A stretch of DNA of 64,000 nt from Gaiellasilicea sp963791905 (lineage in GTDB: Bacteria; Actinomycetota; Thermoleophilia; Gaiellales; Gaiellaceae): assembly GCA_963791905.1 (NCBI GenBank), contig CAWBTX010000006.1, forward strand, positions 434,001 through 498,000, given 5' to 3'. The translations under genes and the position numbers were made by a program. Under the pieces are notes generated by a model that did not search any database, had not been told where the DNA came from, and saw only the letters and a program-made list of their open reading frames with translations. Position 1 is the first letter of the stretch, and every line of letters starts with the position of its first letter. Positions 9,632 through 17,975 of this stretch are shown piece after piece.

Positions 9632-9796
9632 GGGCCTGTCCGGAAAGTGGTCGCGGTGGATGGCACGCGGCACGCGCCGTGAGGCAAGGACGCAGGGAGC
9701 GCCCGTATTGGTCAATACGGGCGCGACTGAGGACGCCGCATCGTGGCGCGTGACGCCTGCCAGGCGCCCCGATCCACTTTTCGGGCAGGCCCCTAG
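9628..9796. repeat. long inverted-repeat (hairpin) element, copy 1
   Basis: A 169-base imperfect palindrome between ctaD and ctaB. Outer arms 9631-9650 and 9774-9793 match at 18 of 20 positions when one is reversed, with flanking CTA/TAG extending the symmetry. Middle arms around 9661-9678 and 9746-9763 pair at about 16 of 18. The centre, GCGCCCGTATTG-GT-CAATACGGGCGC at 9699-9724, is a perfect 12-bp stem. Core 9684-9739 matches, in reverse orientation, the core of the element at 56645-56792 outside the central stem. It has no ORF and resembles a MITE-like structured repeat. It supplies the ctaD stop codon and abuts the ctaB start. Confidence 0.85.
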
Positions 9797-9797
9797 C

Positions 9798-10988
9798 GTG
9801 ATACCGGGGCCCTGGCTCCGGCTCGCGGCCCTCGGCGCTGCCGCCGCGACGCTCGTCGCGGTCGTCTCCGGCACGACCGGGCCGGACGCCGCGCACTCGC
9901 TGCTGTCGGCGCTCGCGCTGCCGCCGCTCCTGGCCGTCGCGGTCGCCGCGTGGGTGGCCTACCGGCGGCTGCTGCCCTCGGCGGTCGCGGCGCTCGTGCT
10001 CTTCGGCGCGGCGGCCGCGATCACGGCTCCGGGCGCCCACGCAGCCCTGGCCGCGCTCGCGTTCGCCGCGGCGCTCGTGACCTGCGCGCTCTCGTTCCGC
10101 GGTGAGGCGGCGCCCTCGGGGTCGCGCCTCTCACAGGCATGGCGCGACTACGTGACCCTGACGAAGCCGCGGATCATGTCGCTGCTCCTCGTGACGGGCG
10201 CTGCAGGCATGTTCGTGGGCGCCCAGGGCGTCCCCGACGGCAGGACGTTCGCCGCGGCGATGGTCGGACTCGCCCTCGCGTGCGGCGGCGCGAGCGCGCT
10301 CAACCACATGCTCGACCGCGATCTCGACCGGCTCATGGGCAAGCGGACCGAGCGCCGCCCCGTCGCCGCCGGGCGCGTTCCGCCCGAGCGGGCGCTCGAG
10401 TTCGGGCTCGTCCTCTCAGCGCTCTCGTTCGTGCTGCTCGCGAGCGCGGTCAACGCACTTACGGCTGCGCTCGCCCTCGTCGGCAACCTGTTCTACGTCA
10501 TCGTCTATACGCGCTGGCTGAAGCGCTCGACGCCGCAGAACATCGTCATCGGCGGCGCAGCCGGAGCCGTCCCGCCGCTCGTCGGCTACGCCGCCGCCAC
10601 CGGCAGCCTGGCCCTTCCCGCCCTCTGGCTCTTCCTCATCGTCTTCCTCTGGACGCCGCCGCACTTCTGGGCGCTCGCGCTCCTGATCAAGGAGAACTAC
10701 GCCGCGGCGAAGGTGCCGATGCTCCCGGTCGTCCGAGGCGAGGACGAGACGACGCGGCAGATCGTGCTCTACACACTCGCGCTCGTGGTCTTCAGCGTTG
10801 CCGTGGGCCTCTGGCTCGGCCCGGTGTACACGGCGGCGGCGATCGTGCTCGGCGGGGCGTTTCTCTGGCTCGCGGGCCGGCTGCGCCGCGACCCGTCCCG
10901 CCGCCGCGCCGCGATCCTCTTCCACTACTCGCTCGCGTACCTGGCGCTGCTCTTCGTCGCCGCCGCCCTCGATCCGGTGCTGCTGTGA
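9798..10988 (+). CDS. ctaB: protoheme IX farnesyltransferase (heme o synthase) with extra N-terminal membrane region
   Basis: Converts heme b to heme o for the oxidase. The UbiA-type core starts near residue 115 (DYVTLTKPRIMSLLLVTG). It contains the first Asp-rich motif NHMLDRDLDRLMGKRTERRP, YTRWLKRSTPQNIVIGGAAG, and the second polar motif LWTPPHFWALAL. About 110 residues with four hydrophobic helices precede it (WLRLAALGAAAATLVAVVSG, then an AHSLLSALALPPLL helix). These loosely resemble half of a CtaA heme A synthase and are not part of ordinary CtaB (about 300 residues). The GTG at 9798 is used because earlier in-frame codons translate the inverted repeat. Confidence 0.9.
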   Translation: MIPGPWLRLAALGAAAATLVAVVSGTTGPDAAHSLLSALALPPLLAVAVAAWVAYRRLLPSAVAALVLFGAAAAITAPGAHAALAALAFAAALVTCALSFRGEAAPSGSRLSQAWRDYVTLTKPRIMSLLLVTGAAGMFVGAQGVPDGRTFAAAMVGLALACGGASALNHMLDRDLDRLMGKRTERRPVAAGRVPPERALEFGLVLSALSFVLLASAVNALTAALALVGNLFYVIVYTRWLKRSTPQNIVIGGAAGAVPPLVGYAAATGSLALPALWLFLIVFLWTPPHFWALALLIKENYAAAKVPMLPVVRGEDETTRQIVLYTLALVVFSVAVGLWLGPVYTAAAIVLGGAFLWLAGRLRRDPSRRRAAILFHYSLAYLALLFVAAALDPVLL

Positions 10989-10993
10989 AGGAG

Positions 10994-11111
10994 ATGACCC
11001 CCGAGCTCGAGCGCAAGAACATGCGTCCTCGGCTGGGCGTTGTTCGCGCTCTCCCTCCTCATCTTCGCCGGCACCGTCGGCGTCGCGTTCCTCTACTTAG
11101 CGCTCGACTGA
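10994..11111 (+). CDS. small single-helix membrane protein of the oxidase cluster, one frame break
   Basis: Starting at ATG 10994, six bases after ctaB, the sequence reads MTPELERKNMR. After one surplus base near 11025 it continues GWALFALSLLIFAGTVGVAF and ends at TGA 11109-11111, about 39 residues. One strong membrane helix follows a charged N-terminus. Tiny one-helix proteins are common beside oxidase genes and may stabilise the complex, but no family is recognised. It is too short for usual gene finding. The shift between frames is inferred from the hydrophobic segment. Confidence 0.55.
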
Positions 11112-11112
11112 C

Positions 11113-12228
11113 GGCGGACGGGATCTTCCTCGCGCGACCCGGACGAGCCCCGGCGACGGCATCCGGCTCGCGGTCAAGGACCTGTTCGACACCGCCGGGC
11201 TCGAGACGACGTACGGCTCGGCGATCTTCGCCGGGCACGTCCCGACGGCGACGGCCGAGGCGGTGCGGCGGCTCGAGGCCGCCGGCTACGCGAACGTCGG
11301 CAAGACGAACCTGCACGAGTTCGCGTACGGGACGACCTCGGAGAACCCGCACTTCGGCACCGTCCCGAACCCGGTCGCGCCCGGACGCGTCGCCGGCGGC
11401 TCGAGCGGGGGGAACGCCGCCGCGCTCGCGCTCGGGCTCGCGGATGCGGCGCTCGGCACCGACTCGGGCGGCTCGGTCCGCATCCCCGCGGCGTGCTGCG
11501 GGATCGTCGGCTTCAAGCCGACGTACGGGCTGGTTCCGCTCGACGGCTGCTGGCCGCTCGCGGCCTCGTACGACCACGCAGGGCCGATGGCGCGCGACGT
11601 CGAGACGTGCACCGCGATGCTCGAGGTGCTCGCGCCCGGCTTCGAACGCCGACAGCTCCAGTCGCTGGAGGAGCTCCGCGTCGGGCTCGCGTGGGTCGAG
11701 CACGCGCAGCCGCTCGTCCGAGAGCGTGTCCAGGCCGTCGCCGCCCGCTTCCCCAAGGCGCGGCCGGTCGACGCTCCACTCTGGGAAGGCCCCGCAGCCG
11801 TATTCCAGCGGGAGGTCGCGGACGTCCATCGCGAGCTCTACGCGGAGTCGAGCTCGGCGTACGGCGAGGACGTCGCGATCAAGGTCGAGGCCTGCCTGCG
11901 GATCACCGACGCGCAGGTCGAGGAGGGCGACCGCGAGCGGGAGCGCTACCGCGAGCGGATGGAGGAGGCGTTCGCCGGCCTCGACCTGCTCCTGACGCCG
12001 ACCCTCCCGTGCGTCGCGCCGCCGCTCGGCGCGGGCGGCACCGGCGACCTCGACATCCGCGAGACCCTGATCGCGTTCACGCTGCCGTTCAACACCGTTG
12101 GCTGGCCGGCGCTCGCGCTCCCGTGCGGGCCGGCGGAGGACGGCTTGCCGGCGTCCGTGCAGCTGGTCGGCCGCGCGGGCGACGACGCGCTCCTACTCGC
12201 CGTGGGGCAGCTCCTATACCCCGATTGA
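11113..12228 (+). CDS. amidase (amidase-signature family), start uncertain
   Basis: Hydrolase of the Ser-Ser-Lys amidase-signature fold, about 370 residues. The Lys is in GIRLAVKDLFDTAGLETTYG. The Gly/Ser-rich signature is VAGGSSGGNAAALALGLADA with GTDSGGSVRIPAACCGIVGF. The C-terminal FTLPFNTVGWPALALPCG is typical. The substrate cannot be told from sequence; the family includes GatA and many aryl and alkyl amidases. GatA is unlikely because no gatB or gatC is adjacent. No ATG/GTG/TTG is found in frame before the first conserved block, so there is probably a frame error near 11140. Similarity to a complete N-terminus begins at about 11150. Confidence 0.82.
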   Translation, partial: GGRDLPRATRTSPGDGIRLAVKDLFDTAGLETTYGSAIFAGHVPTATAEAVRRLEAAGYANVGKTNLHEFAYGTTSENPHFGTVPNPVAPGRVAGGSSGGNAAALALGLADAALGTDSGGSVRIPAACCGIVGFKPTYGLVPLDGCWPLAASYDHAGPMARDVETCTAMLEVLAPGFERRQLQSLEELRVGLAWVEHAQPLVRERVQAVAARFPKARPVDAPLWEGPAAVFQREVADVHRELYAESSSAYGEDVAIKVEACLRITDAQVEEGDRERERYRERMEEAFAGLDLLLTPTLPCVAPPLGAGGTGDLDIRETLIAFTLPFNTVGWPALALPCGPAEDGLPASVQLVGRAGDDALLLAVGQLLYPD

Positions 12229-12270
12229 GGGAGGGCCGGAGCGCGCGGCCCGCCGACAACCTCACAGACG

Positions 12271-14070
12271 ATGCGGTCTGCGTGTCTCACCCTTCTCTGC
12301 GCCCTGTGCCTGCTGCTGCCTGCGGTCGCCGAGGCACGCGTCGACGCGGGCCGGCAGATCCCGCCGACCGGCCTGCGCGCCTTCCTGCTGCGCGCGGAGG
12401 AGCCGGTCAAGCACGAGTTCGCACGCACGCCCTCGTTCGCGTGGCGGCCGGTGGCGGGGGCGATCCGCTACGAGTTCGAGCTGGCCACGAGCAAGCAGTT
12501 CTCGGGCGCGGCGATCATCTGGTCGAACGTCGGTAAGGAGCTCGACGAGGCCCCGACGACGTCGACGACCGGCGGCACGACAACCGGCGGCACCACAACC
12601 GGCGGCACGACGACCGGAGCGCCGACCGGGACGACGACCCCGTCGCCGACGGCGAACCTACGCGCGCCGGCCGTCTCGGTCGACCTGGCGCTCCCGTGGA
12701 TCACGGGCGCGCCGTACGCCCTGTACGCACACGTCCGCGCGGTGACGCGCAGCGGCCCGACGCCGTGGAGCAAGCCGTTCGGCTTCAACGTCCGCTGGGC
12801 CGGCATCCCGCGCGACCTCGACAGCCCGCACCGCGGCCTGATCCGCTGGTCTCCCGTCGAGGGCGCGACCGCGTACGAGGTCTGGCTGATGGGCGCGAAG
12901 CGCGTGTTCACCACCACGACGAACGTCGCCGACGCCCGCGAGCTGTTCACCCTCCACCGCGACGCGCCGCAGTGGACGACGACGCTCTCGTTCCGGGTTC
13001 GCGCGAAGCGCACGATCTACGGCGAGGTCGCGAGCGGCCTGCCGACGACCTCCTACGGCCCGTGGAGCCCCGTCTACAGCGACCCGCAGCCGCCGCAGTC
13101 GCTCGGCGACCTGGTGAGCCTCGTCACGATCTCCGACACCGAGAACAACGGGCTGGGCGTCGCCCACAGCCTCACGCCGGGTTTCGTGTTCGGCGGCCAG
13201 AACGGCGGCCCCGCCGACGTCATGGGCGGCGCGCCGGCGGAGCTCTTCCGCGTCTACGTCGCCACCGACAAGGACTGCGTCAACATCGTCTACCGAGGCG
13301 CGATCGTCGGCAGCCCGGCCTACGCACCGCGCCTCTCCGGCCCGCTCGCGCTGCCGCAGGACGAGATCGCCGTCGGCACGAGCCGCACGAAGGTGCTCGA
13401 CTTCGGGACCGAGGGCGACGCGCTCATGCTCGACGGGACGAAGTCCGTCTCGACCGAGGTGCCCGATTCGAGCGGCGCGGCCTCCGGCTCCGGCTCGGGC
13501 ACGCCGGCCCCCAAGATCGACCTGCCCGACACGGCCTGGCCGAGCGGCGGCTACTACTGGACGGTCGTGCCGGTGCACATCGTCCGGAAGCCGGACGTCC
13601 CGCCGCCGGCGAGCGGCGGCCCCGGTACGGTGATCCCCATCGAGTACCGCGAGACCGAGCTGCCGCAGGACGCCTGCCAGAGCGGCCGCCTCATGCGCTT
13701 CGGCAAGACGAGCCCGCCGGTCGTGACGAGCGCGAAGCGCCCGTTCGTGAGCGGCCTCTCGCCCAACGGACGCCTCGTGTCGGCGAACCGGTCGACGCCG
13801 GCCTTCTACGGGACGCCGCTCGTCGCCTGGCAGCCGGCCCTCGGCGCGCAGGACTACGAGGTGCAGTGGAGCAGGTCGGTGACCCCGTTCAAGCCCGTCG
13901 GCTCGGTCAAGACCGGGGCGACGTCCGCGCTGCTGCCGCTTGCGACCGGCACGTGGTACTACCGCGTGCGCGGCTTCAACCCGCTCCTGCCGAAGCGGCC
14001 ACAGATGGCCTGGTCGGCGCCGATCCGCCTCAAGGTCGCGAAGCCGGTCTTCAAGGTCGTCAAGCGCTAA
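12271..14070 (+). CDS. secreted fibronectin-III-like repeat protein of unknown function
   Basis: 599 residues with a clear signal peptide (MRSACLTLLCALCLLLPAVAEA). At least three modules of fibronectin type III appearance follow, each with a W-P-V-G-A-YE-F/VW pattern (FAWRPVAGAIRYEFELA; IRWSPVEGATAYEVWL; VAWQPALGAQDYEVQWS) and closing strands such as YYRVRGFNP. A Thr/Gly-rich linker of short repeats lies near residues 95-125. It is probably exported and bound at the cell surface or to other proteins. There is no catalytic motif. One continuous frame. The downstream phosphatase gene starts 17 bases later. Confidence 0.75.
   Translation: MRSACLTLLCALCLLLPAVAEARVDAGRQIPPTGLRAFLLRAEEPVKHEFARTPSFAWRPVAGAIRYEFELATSKQFSGAAIIWSNVGKELDEAPTTSTTGGTTTGGTTTGGTTTGAPTGTTTPSPTANLRAPAVSVDLALPWITGAPYALYAHVRAVTRSGPTPWSKPFGFNVRWAGIPRDLDSPHRGLIRWSPVEGATAYEVWLMGAKRVFTTTTNVADARELFTLHRDAPQWTTTLSFRVRAKRTIYGEVASGLPTTSYGPWSPVYSDPQPPQSLGDLVSLVTISDTENNGLGVAHSLTPGFVFGGQNGGPADVMGGAPAELFRVYVATDKDCVNIVYRGAIVGSPAYAPRLSGPLALPQDEIAVGTSRTKVLDFGTEGDALMLDGTKSVSTEVPDSSGAASGSGSGTPAPKIDLPDTAWPSGGYYWTVVPVHIVRKPDVPPPASGGPGTVIPIEYRETELPQDACQSGRLMRFGKTSPPVVTSAKRPFVSGLSPNGRLVSANRSTPAFYGTPLVAWQPALGAQDYEVQWSRSVTPFKPVGSVKTGATSALLPLATGTWYYRVRGFNPLLPKRPQMAWSAPIRLKVAKPVFKVVKR
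12568..12617 (+). repeat. 15-bp in-frame tandem repeat
   Basis: Three full copies and one partial copy of ACCGGCGGCACNACN, encoding T-G-G-T-T repeats in the linker of the secreted protein. Copies differ only at third codon positions. Such low-complexity linkers vary in length between strains. Confidence 0.85.
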
Positions 14071-14087
14071 GCAACTAGGCTCGGCGG

Positions 14088-14759
14088 ATGGACGCCGACC
14101 TCGCCTTCGCGCTCGCGCTTGCCGACGAGGCGGACGGAATCTCGCTGCCGCGGTTTCGCGCGAGCGACCTCCGTGTCGACACCAAGCCCGACCTGACGCC
14201 CGTCTCCGACGCCGACTCGGCCGTCGAAACTCGGCTCCGCGCCAGCATCGAGCGCGAACGAGCCGGCGAGCCGGTGCTCGGCGAAGAGGGCGGCGGCGAG
14301 GACACGAGCGGCTGGATCGTCGACCCGATCGACGGCACCCGGAACTTCACGCGCGGCATCCCGGTCTGGGCGACGCTGATCGCGTTCGCCGACCGAGTCG
14401 CCGTCGTGTCCGCGCCCGCGCTCGGCCGCCGCTGGTGGGCGACGCGCGGCGGCGGCGCCTATCTGAACGGCTCGCCGATCGGCGTCTCTGCGATCGGGCG
14501 GCTCGAGGACGCGACGCTGCTCTACGCGCTCGACCGGCCGCCTCCGGCGGCCGCGTTCGGGGCCTGGCACCTGCGCGGCTTCGGCGACTTCTGGGCGCAC
14601 ATGCTCGTCGCCGAGGGCGCCGCCGAGGTGGCCGTCGACTCCAACGACCTCGCCGTCTGGGACACGGCGGCGATCCGCGTGATCGTCGAGGAGGCCGGCG
14701 GCCGCTTCGACGACCCGGTCTCGTCGAACGGGCGCCTCGACCTCAGCGGATTGCTTTGA
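14088..14759 (+). CDS. inositol monophosphatase-family phosphatase
   Basis: 223 residues of the Mg-dependent, lithium-sensitive phosphatase fold. Metal-binding motif GWIVDPIDGTRNFTRGIPVW and the second WD motif NDLAVWDTAAIRVIVEEAGG are present, with EEGGG at the upstream metal site (VLGEEGG). Candidate substrates are inositol-1-phosphate, histidinol phosphate (HisN type) or fructose-1,6-bisphosphate. The sequence alone does not decide. It is slightly short for the family (250-270). Its last 17 bases overlap the convergent opcA gene. Confidence 0.85.
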   Translation: MDADLAFALALADEADGISLPRFRASDLRVDTKPDLTPVSDADSAVETRLRASIERERAGEPVLGEEGGGEDTSGWIVDPIDGTRNFTRGIPVWATLIAFADRVAVVSAPALGRRWWATRGGGAYLNGSPIGVSAIGRLEDATLLYALDRPPPAAAFGAWHLRGFGDFWAHMLVAEGAAEVAVDSNDLAVWDTAAIRVIVEEAGGRFDDPVSSNGRLDLSGLL

Positions 14760-15586
14760 CCGCCGCCTCGTAGATCTTGTCGCGGCCGAAGACGTCCAGC
14801 TGATCGGAGAGAAAGTCGCTCGGCGTCGGCTCGGGCCCCGACGGCGGCTCGACCGCCCGGCCGTCGACCACCACCCGCCGCAGCGTCTTTGCAGGGCGGT
14901 GCACGAGCTCGAACTCCCGCTTCAGCCGCGTGCGCAGCCACGACGCCAGCAGGAGCGCGTCGGCCTCCGGCCCGGTCACGGTCAGCCGCTCGATCCGCCT
15001 GATGCTTGGCCAGAGCTCGGCGATCCGTCCCCGCCACTCGGCCGCGCGATACCACGCGATGTCGGAAACGGCGACGCGGTCGAACAGGCCTGCCACGCTC
15101 GCAAAGGAGCCGGGCAGCCCTCCCCACTCGGAGGAGTCGACGACGAGCCGGTCGATCATGCCGACGATCTGCTCGAGCTCGGGCGAGTCCCAGTCGGGCT
15201 CGCCGCGCCAGCGGCAGAAGACGGGCAGGTCCGTGATCAGCAGCGGCATCACGATCGATGCGGGCGCCTGCGAGCGACGCCCCTTCAGCGTCAGCTCCAC
15301 CACCTCGGAGGCGATCACGCGCTCGGACTCGCCGACGGTGAACGTGCGGACGTCGACGATCGCGTCGATGCCGTCCTTGCGCCGCGGTGCGGGCGTGAGC
15401 AGGATCGTGCGCGAAGGATGCCGCTCCGACAGCCCGGCGAGCGTCTTCTCCGCCGCCCGGAGCCACTCGCTGCGGCGCCCACGCGATGTGCGTCATCACG
15501 CTCGTCCGCTGGACGCCGACATCGCGCGCCTCGTTCAGCGCCTGCTCGACCTCCGCCAGGGTCGTGTCGGTCAGTGTCGTCGCCAC
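14743..15586 (-). CDS. opcA: glucose-6-phosphate dehydrogenase assembly protein OpcA, one frame break
   Basis: Actinobacterial/cyanobacterial factor needed for active G6PD. The N-terminal part reads TTLTDTTLAEVEQALNEARD and RTSVMTHIAWAP. One surplus base near 15475 then shifts into the frame EWLRAAEKTLAGLSERHPSR and on to VIASEVVELTLKGRRSQAP, VMPLLITDLPVFCRWRGEPD and FDRVAVSD, all typical OpcA blocks. GTG at 15586 overlaps the zwf stop by 16 bases, supporting co-expression with zwf. About 280 residues after correction. Confidence 0.88.
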
Positions 15587-17079
15587 GATCGCCCATCGCG
15601 GTGGATCAGCTCGTCCGCGCTCGGCGGGCCCCACGTGCCCGCCTCGTAGTTCGGGAACACCGGCCGGTCGCGCTTCCACGCCGCCACGATCGTGTCGACG
15701 AGGGCCCACTGCTCGTCGACCTCGTCCGCGCGGGTGAACAGCGTCGCGTCCCCGACCATCGCGTCGAGGATCAGCCGCTCGTACGCCTCCGGGAGGCCCA
15801 TGCGGAAGGCGCCTCCGTAGAGGAAGTCCATGTGCACGGTCCGGATCGACATCCCCTGCCCGGGCACCTTCGCGCCGATCGCGAGCGACACGCCCTCGTC
15901 GGGCTGAACGTGAATCAGCAGCACGTTCGGCCGCAGCCCGTCGCCCGCGATCTCGGCGAACGGCGGGTGCGGCGCGCGCTGGAACTGGATCGCGATCGTC
16001 GTCTCGCGCCGCGCGAGCCGCTTGCCCGCACGGACGTAGATCGGCGTGTCCGCCCAGCGCCAGTTGTCGACGTAGAGCTTCGCGGCGACGAACGTCTCCG
16101 TCGTCGACTCGGGGTCGACGCCCTCCTCCTCGCGGTAGCCGGGCACCTCGACGCCCTCGACGAACCCGGGCCCGTACTGGCCGCGCACGACCGACTTCGG
16201 CCCGGGCGTGTGCAGCGAGCGCAGCACCTTCACCTTCTCGTTCCGCACCGAGTCGGCCGTGAAGTCGATCGGCGGCTCCATCGCTGTCAGCGCGACGAGC
16301 TGCAGCAGGTGGTTCTGGAAGATGTCGCGGATCGCACCCGCGCGCTCGTAGAACGCCGCCCGCCCCTCCACGCCGATCGACTCGGCGACGGTGATCTGGA
16401 CGTGGTCGATGAACTGGCGGTTCCAGATCGGCTCGAAGATGCCGTTCGCGAAGCGCAGCGCGAGCATGTTCTGGACCGTCTCCTTGCCGAGGTAGTGGTC
16501 GATCCGGAAGATCTCGCGCTCCTCGAACCACCGCTGCAGCGTCTCGTTGAGCGCGTGCGCGGACGCACGGTCGTAGCCGAACGGCTTCTCGACGATCAGC
16601 CTCGTCCAGCCCCGCACCCTGCTCTTGCGCTCGCCGAGCTCGTTGACGATCATCTCGAACGCCGCCGGCGGGACGGCGAGGTAGTAGAGCCGGTTCCCCT
16701 CCGTGCCCCGCTCCTCGTCGAGGTCGCCCAGCGCCTCGGCGACGCGGTTCTGCCCCTCGTCGTCGGCGAAGTCGGTCGCGACGTAGCGCAGGCCCTCCGT
16801 CAGGCTCTTCCAGACCGACTCGTCGAACGGATCGCGCCCGTACTGCTTCACGCCCGCCTTCATCGCGGCGGCCCACTGCCGCGTCGTCTGCTGGGTGCGG
16901 GCGACCCCGACGACGCCGAAGCGCTCCGGCAGCAGGCGCCGCACGGCGAGGGAGTAGAGCGCCGGGAAGAGCTTGCGACTCGTGAGATCGCCCGAGGCGC
17001 CGAAGATGATGAGTACGCACGGCTCCGGCCGGCGCCGCAGCTTCAGGCCCTCCAGCAGAGGGTTCTCGGCCGTGCTCAC
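15571..17079 (-). CDS. zwf: glucose-6-phosphate 1-dehydrogenase
   Basis: First step of the oxidative pentose phosphate pathway, G6P to 6-phosphogluconolactone with NADP reduction. 502 residues, full length and intact. The Rossmann motif IIFGASGDLTSRKLFPALY, VEKPFGYD and active-site RIDHYLGKETVQNMLALRF are all present. GTG start at 17079 overlaps the gnd stop (GTGA). It sits between gnd and opcA, so the whole block is probably one transcript. Confidence 0.96.
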   Translation of the reverse strand: MSTAENPLLEGLKLRRRPEPCVLIIFGASGDLTSRKLFPALYSLAVRRLLPERFGVVGVARTQQTTRQWAAAMKAGVKQYGRDPFDESVWKSLTEGLRYVATDFADDEGQNRVAEALGDLDEERGTEGNRLYYLAVPPAAFEMIVNELGERKSRVRGWTRLIVEKPFGYDRASAHALNETLQRWFEEREIFRIDHYLGKETVQNMLALRFANGIFEPIWNRQFIDHVQITVAESIGVEGRAAFYERAGAIRDIFQNHLLQLVALTAMEPPIDFTADSVRNEKVKVLRSLHTPGPKSVVRGQYGPGFVEGVEVPGYREEEGVDPESTTETFVAAKLYVDNWRWADTPIYVRAGKRLARRETTIAIQFQRAPHPPFAEIAGDGLRPNVLLIHVQPDEGVSLAIGAKVPGQGMSIRTVHMDFLYGGAFRMGLPEAYERLILDAMVGDATLFTRADEVDEQWALVDTIVAAWKRDRPVFPNYEAGTWGPPSADELIHRDGRSWRRH

Positions 17080-17975
17080 CGGGGGCCGGGCGCCTCCTTG
17101 GCCGCCTTGACCGCCTTCACCGCGTGGCCGCCGAACTGGTTCCGCAGCGCGGCCTGCACCTTGGCGGAGAAGTCGATCTCGCGCCTCGAGGCGAAGCGGG
17201 AGAACAGCGCCGAGCTGATCGCAGGCACCGGGACGTTTGCGTTGATCGCCTCGTTGATCGTCCAGCGGCCCTCGCCCGAGTCCTGCACGTACGGGGCGAT
17301 GTCGTCGAGGTGGTCGCCGTGCTGCTCCATCGCGGCCCACAGGAGCTCGAGCAGCCAGGAGCGGACAACGGAGCCGTAACGCCAGATGCCGGCGACCTCG
17401 CTCAGGTCGAGGTCGAACTCCGAGTGGTACATGAGCTCGAAGCCCTCGGCGTAGGCCTGCATCAGCCCGTACTCGATCCCGTTGTGGACCATCTTCACGA
17501 AGTGGCCGGCGCCGGAGGTGCCGACGTGCGCCCAGCCGTCCTCCGGCGCGAGCGCCTCGAGGATCGGCGTCAGCCGCTTGACCGGAGCCTTGTCGCCGCC
17601 CGCCATCAGGCAGAAGCCGACCTCGAGGCCCCAGATGCCGCCGGACACGCCGACGTCGACGAAGGAGATCTTCTCGCGGCGCGCCTCCTTGTAGCGCCGC
17701 TGCGAGTCGCGGAAGTTCGAGTTGCCGCCGTCGATGATGGTGTCGCCCGGCTCCAGGATGCGAACGAGCTTGCGGACCGTGTCCTCCGTGACCTTGCCGG
17801 AGGGGACCATCACCCAGACGTGGCGCGGCGGCTCGAGCTGCTTCGCGAGCGCGCCGAGCGTCTTCGCGGTCGACTTCACGTTCGGGTCGTAGGTCGCCAC
17901 CTCGTGCCCGTTGGCCTCGAGACGCCGCGTCATCCCCGAGCCCATGCGGCCGAGCCCGACCATGCCGATCTTCAT
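17076..17975 (-). CDS. gnd: 6-phosphogluconate dehydrogenase, decarboxylating (short GndA/YqeC type)
   Basis: Oxidatively decarboxylates 6-phosphogluconate to ribulose-5-phosphate. 299 residues, matching the shorter subclass, not the 470-residue E. coli form. The N-terminal KIGMVGLGRMGSGMTRRLEA is a Rossmann fingerprint. IIDGGNSNFRDSQRRY and VDVGVSGGIWGLEVGFCLMA form the substrate site. The catalytic Lys region is GAGHFVKMVHNGIEYGLMQA. ATGA overlap with the pgi stop upstream and GTGA with zwf downstream. Cofactor preference (NAD or NADP) is not decided here. Confidence 0.94.
   Translation of the reverse strand: MKIGMVGLGRMGSGMTRRLEANGHEVATYDPNVKSTAKTLGALAKQLEPPRHVWVMVPSGKVTEDTVRKLVRILEPGDTIIDGGNSNFRDSQRRYKEARREKISFVDVGVSGGIWGLEVGFCLMAGGDKAPVKRLTPILEALAPEDGWAHVGTSGAGHFVKMVHNGIEYGLMQAYAEGFELMYHSEFDLDLSEVAGIWRYGSVVRSWLLELLWAAMEQHGDHLDDIAPYVQDSGEGRWTINEAINANVPVPAISSALFSRFASRREIDFSAKVQAALRNQFGGHAVKAVKAAKEAPGPR

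Noticed and set aside
11113..12228. GatA subunit of aspartyl/glutamyl-tRNA amidotransferase
   Set aside because: No gatB or gatC adjacent and weak tRNA-amidotransferase style; general amidase retained.
14899..17379. 826-codon plus-strand ORF opposite zwf/opcA
   Set aside because: Antisense shadow; the minus strand encodes well-known enzymes with all active residues.
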